Source of the DNA: Hyperoplus lanceolatus
Lineage: Eukaryota > Chordata > Actinopteri > Uranoscopiformes > Ammodytidae
Assembly (NCBI GenBank): GCA_026929865.2
Contig: CM049409.1
Location: 10,480,952-10,544,951, forward strand
Direction: 5' to 3'
Length of the DNA stretch: 64,000 nucleotides
Positions 60,401 to 64,000 of this stretch are shown in pieces; position 1 is the stretch's first letter; each line of letters opens with the position of its first letter. The position numbers were made by a program, and so were the translations under genes. The notes under the pieces were generated by a model, which saw only the letters and a program-made list of their open reading frames with translations, had not been told where the DNA came from and ran no database searches.

Positions 60401-63400
60401 ACAACAGGAATTTCCAAGTTCATTAACCATCTACTGGGAGAGGTGTCATATGACATATGTTTTTATACACAGACTGCCCATGCAATTGTAATGGATTTTT
60501 ATTTATTTACTTTTGGCCTATCGTTATCCCAGGATGAGATTGACGTGTGTTCCAAGTACCAAAACTATGTAACACTGCAAAAAATGTTACCTTCGGATAT
60601 AGCACAAGCAAGAGTTTTCAGCAGTTCTTATTGTATCAAATCCTTAATAGCAAACCACTAATCTCTTCTTGAATTAGAGATCCAATTTCCTAATAGTCTG
60701 TGCTTCTATTTGTTCTGCACTCTAGTTTCTGTTAATTTCCTCTTTTGAGAGATGAATAGTGAGTGGAGAAAAAACTAAATGTGGAAGGGAAGCTCATGAT
60801 GCATGAAATGGAAGAAAGTGTGTCCCTCCTGTAGGGGCTGGCACTGACGTTATCTATAAACGTAAAAGCCTGCATGCACTTACTGCATTTCACCAGTATG
60901 GGTAAGATGGGCATCCAAAACATTTTCTACATATGCCCTTTTCAACTTTGAATGGGTGTGCATACTGTCTGTCTATAACAGGGGTGGACCGTCTCCCTGG
61001 TAACATAAAAATTCATGTTGTTAATTATATATGGATTCTTGTAGATGTGAGTGTTTGCCTGTATATTCACAATGGTTGGGTAAAAAAACAGGGTTGTACT
61101 TTAACTTTGCAAAAGTGAATTGTTGTACTGAATTGTTGTACTACACAATGTTGCAATTCTGATATTATAACATTTTTCAATCTAATTAGTGACATAAACT
61201 ACCCTAAGCGTTACACATTGACAGCAGGTCTGAATACATACTCCACAGTCACGTCTACATCATAGATGCTTGATTATTATTGCAATGTATAGCCGTACAT
61301 GCAGTACATGATAGCACACAGAGCTATGGGCTATGACCTTGAGATATTTCTTTCTGTCCAAGCTGTTCTTTGTATACATACTAATTAACACTTTAATTCA
61401 GTGGACTCCCTACTGCTGGATGAACTATACATGTATACACTCCCTGTAGGTATTTATCTAGGCCTATATTGAGATCTGATCAGAGCAAAGGCTGATTTTG
61501 TTTAATGAATTTGTAAAGGAGTTTACACATTTTCTGCACTGCACATCAGGAAAAAACACCTATTCATGGTCCATACCGTAGTGTAATAAATACAGACCAT
61601 TTATCGTTATGCTTCTTTGAACAGAGATGAATGTACAAAGCAAATGGTCCGTCTAGTCTGGAGTTTCATACCATTTGTCCATCATGACACTGATGTGACC
61701 TTTTGAACAAATCCACTATAGTATTATACTATAATATTAATATTAATATTATACTTAAATATAATTAAATTATGTTGCATTGCATAATAATTGGAATTTA
61801 TTTATTTTATTTTATATCAGTGTGCTATCACCCTGTTTTCCTTGGTGTCAAAGTTAAATCTTGTTATGTTGCTGCTAAAACTATATAATCCCCAGGAGAA
61901 ACAATCAAGTTTCATCTAATCGGAGATTAACCTTAATGGTCAGAGGGACACAATGCCACAATGTTTATTTAGCATCCCTATTCAAAAGGTGGCATGGAAG
62001 ACACACAGGCCAGGTCATCTGCTTGTATAGATACTGAGGTAAATGTAAGCAGACAGAGTATCTGTGGAAATATGATCTACATTATGTAGTCCTAAATAAG
62101 TTGTCATCCCCGGTAATGCATGAAGGGAGGTGACAAAAGTAGGTTTATTTCCATGTTGATAACATAAATTTGAAGTGTCAGCACGGGGTTAGCTAATACC
62201 TGATCCTGCGAGGCTGCTCTCTAATCTCCTCAGCCACAGGGTGTTCTGCTTTGATTAAGATCACAAACCAGCCATTCTTCTATACACCTTTGGCCCAACT
62301 TCCTTTTACGAGGATTAGATGTATTCAAAAAGACCCCAGGGTGTTTTTCACTTTGTTGTGTCCACTGGCAGAAATTTCACAATGGCATTTGTGGTGGCTT
62401 TTATCATATTAGGCAGTCTTACTGGTTTAAGGAGCCAACAGTAGCTGTAATGGACATTTTACTGGACTTAAAATGCACTTTGTAAGACTTTGTTTAATTC
62501 TAAACAGGGCCTCACAATGAGGTTCTGTCTGTAATTTAAGTTATCCAGGTCTTTGATAGTATTTTGTATTCGCGAAGCACCTCAGACATCCAGGTTAGGT
62601 GACATATAATAGGGGCAATATTTGCACAGAAAACAATGTTGAACTGCAACATTTCACTGTACATATTATCAGTTATGTTTTGAATTATAAGCTTGCTGTT
62701 CCTATACTGTACTACTTTGTTATTTTTTTGGTATGAGACACAGGTGGCTTTCTGCTGAATCACTGTCTTCTGTACTGTGCTCCAGTGATCTCCGTTATGA
62801 ATGACCCAGCAGACCAGAGCTGCCATCTGCTTTAGAACTCTTGTTGGCATGTCTCTGGCTCTCAGATCTGAAAATGGTATGTGTGTGTGAGGTTTCTAAA
62901 GCCTATTCCTTTTCTCTGCCTTCCTGCCTGCATCCCCAAATCTCTGGTGTGTGCTCCTATCCTCCATTTATTCCTGTTACGATTTAGTCTCCCTACAGTA
63001 TATGCATCTTAGTGCATCAATAGTTCCTACCCACGATGCTGTGTAGCAGATACATCATCACTCATTAGCTCTGTAAGCATGCTTGTCTTGGAAAACCACT
63101 AAGTATTCACAGCTAAATACTATCCACTGCTACATCGGCTGTCTCTCATATAGGGGCTGTATCACCTGTCAACGCAACGGTCCCACTGCAGTATTACAAG
63201 GTCTAACTCAGAATTGATCAAGGTCTCTAGTCAGTTCCATGCTTCGCTGCTTGCATATAATTAAATGTATGCGGACAGTAGCAGAGATCTCTCTAAATCT
63301 ACACAAGTTAGAGTATTGAGTATCTGCAGATAAACTGCAGTCCCTGCAGGAATTGCCTACAATTGTCTACATTTCAAATTTCTTCACATCCTTTCTTCTT

Positions 63401-64000
63401 GGCCTCAAGTGACAACATGAGACAACAACTCTATTTGCTACACCTTTTGAATAGATGTGTAAATGTGTAAAGATGTGAAAAAACTGAACAAAAACTACAT
63501 TAAAAAGTGATTGGATTCTCTACCCCTCCCCCCAAGTAATTTCTACCTGTATTTAGTCTTTTATCTGGAGGCATCAATCTTCTCATCTCACTCTGTGTAA
63601 TAGTACACAATGTACTTGTACTGTTTTAATGGGTTCTGTAAACCATTCTTCAAAAAAAGTATGAAATAGTACATATAATATGTAAGAATGTCAGAAGATG
63701 GAAATAATTGAAAAATTATGACTACAATTTAAATCTGTCGCACATGTTACATTTTTGATGTTTGTTCTTTTTTTCACATCAAATCTTACAATAACTTGTG
63801 CAGGTCATATGTGAATAGGGAAGCAAACAGAACTTCACATTTGGATCAGTGAGCTTTCAAGCAACGGAAAGCCAAAGTAGCTGGCCTTTAGACTCCCATA
63901 TTACAGAGACAATACATTTCTTTATACATTTTCAGTCCTGCTGGATAGGACATGTTGTCATTAAGACTTACAAGCTACGAGTAAAAAGCAGGAATTTTCA
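57481..64000. other. intronic DNA to the window edge, little recognised
   Basis: About 6.5 kb of AT-rich intron without a recognisable exon or transposon. An 85-codon frame at 57738-57995 (+) and a 103-codon frame at 60350-60661 (+) have no known motif and no clear splice sites. A CTCF-like word occurs at 58501-58513. Confidence 0.4.
58501..58513 (+). promoter_or_regulatory. CTCF-like motif
   Basis: CCAGTAGGTGGCG fits the commonly used CTCF core CCASYAGRKGGCR at every position. A match of this length arises by chance or within repeats too, so binding is not shown. Confidence 0.3.

Larger units (their letters stand above)
41322..64000 (-). other. grid1: grid1 intron upstream of the 285-bp exon (partial)
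   Basis: At least 22.7 kb of intron, continuing past the window edge. The preceding grid1 exon, which would end with the G of a split Ala codon, is not inside the window. The intron carries a piggyBac derivative, a nested hAT pair, a Rex1-like LINE, an L2-like relic and several microsatellites. No other host exon was recognised on either strand. Confidence 0.85.

Noticed and set aside
60350..60661. 103-residue plus-strand frame
   Set aside because: No recognised domain, no splice sites of note, and AT-rich codon content like the surrounding intron.

Overview
The window is a piece of a teleost fish genome. It holds two coding exons of a glutamate receptor delta-1 gene (grid1; paralogue a or b cannot be told), separated by very long introns that are full of transposons typical of ray-finned fish and of (AC)n microsatellites. 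Nothing bacterial or viral is seen. The gene runs on the minus strand, so the right end of the window is upstream.

The gene layout, in transcript order, is: part of an upstream intron (64000 down to 41322); a 285-bp exon (41321 to 41037); an intron of about 23.5 kb (41036 to 17504); a 206-bp exon (17503 to 17298); and the start of the next intron (17297 to 1, open at the window edge). Both exons code for the extracellular amino-terminal domain. Their splice sites and phases fit each other (GT donors, AG acceptors, phase 1 at the junction), so they splice in frame.

All other recognisable content is mobile DNA. Retroelements are a nearly complete L2-type LINE (about 21060-24339, +), a 5'-truncated Rex1/CR1-like LINE with an open reverse transcriptase frame (about 53105-54735, -), an eroded L2-like relic (about 56462-57480, +) and an RTE-like 3' fragment (about 3955-4690, -). 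DNA transposons, most with target-site duplications found by reading both flanks, are a hAT element 4942-8216 with a nested PIF/Harbinger element 6927-7847; a hAT element 33495-35064 with a nested TA-flanked element; a pogo-like element 36689-37583; a 411-bp MITE 39526-39936 with a 6-bp duplication; a piggyBac deletion derivative 45708-46991; and a hAT element 48878-51093 with a nested element that has a 5-bp duplication.

The most unusual objects are two giant foldback (long inverted repeat) elements, 11706-15835 and 27449-32230. Each has arms of about 1.8-2.4 kb, GRTAACACTTTA-type ends, 8-bp target-site duplications, internal tandem repeats whose copy number differs between the two arms, and no recognisable transposase. 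They look like non-autonomous relatives of one another and are the best candidates for something poorly described.

No host gene other than grid1, no tRNA or rRNA gene and no CRISPR array was found.
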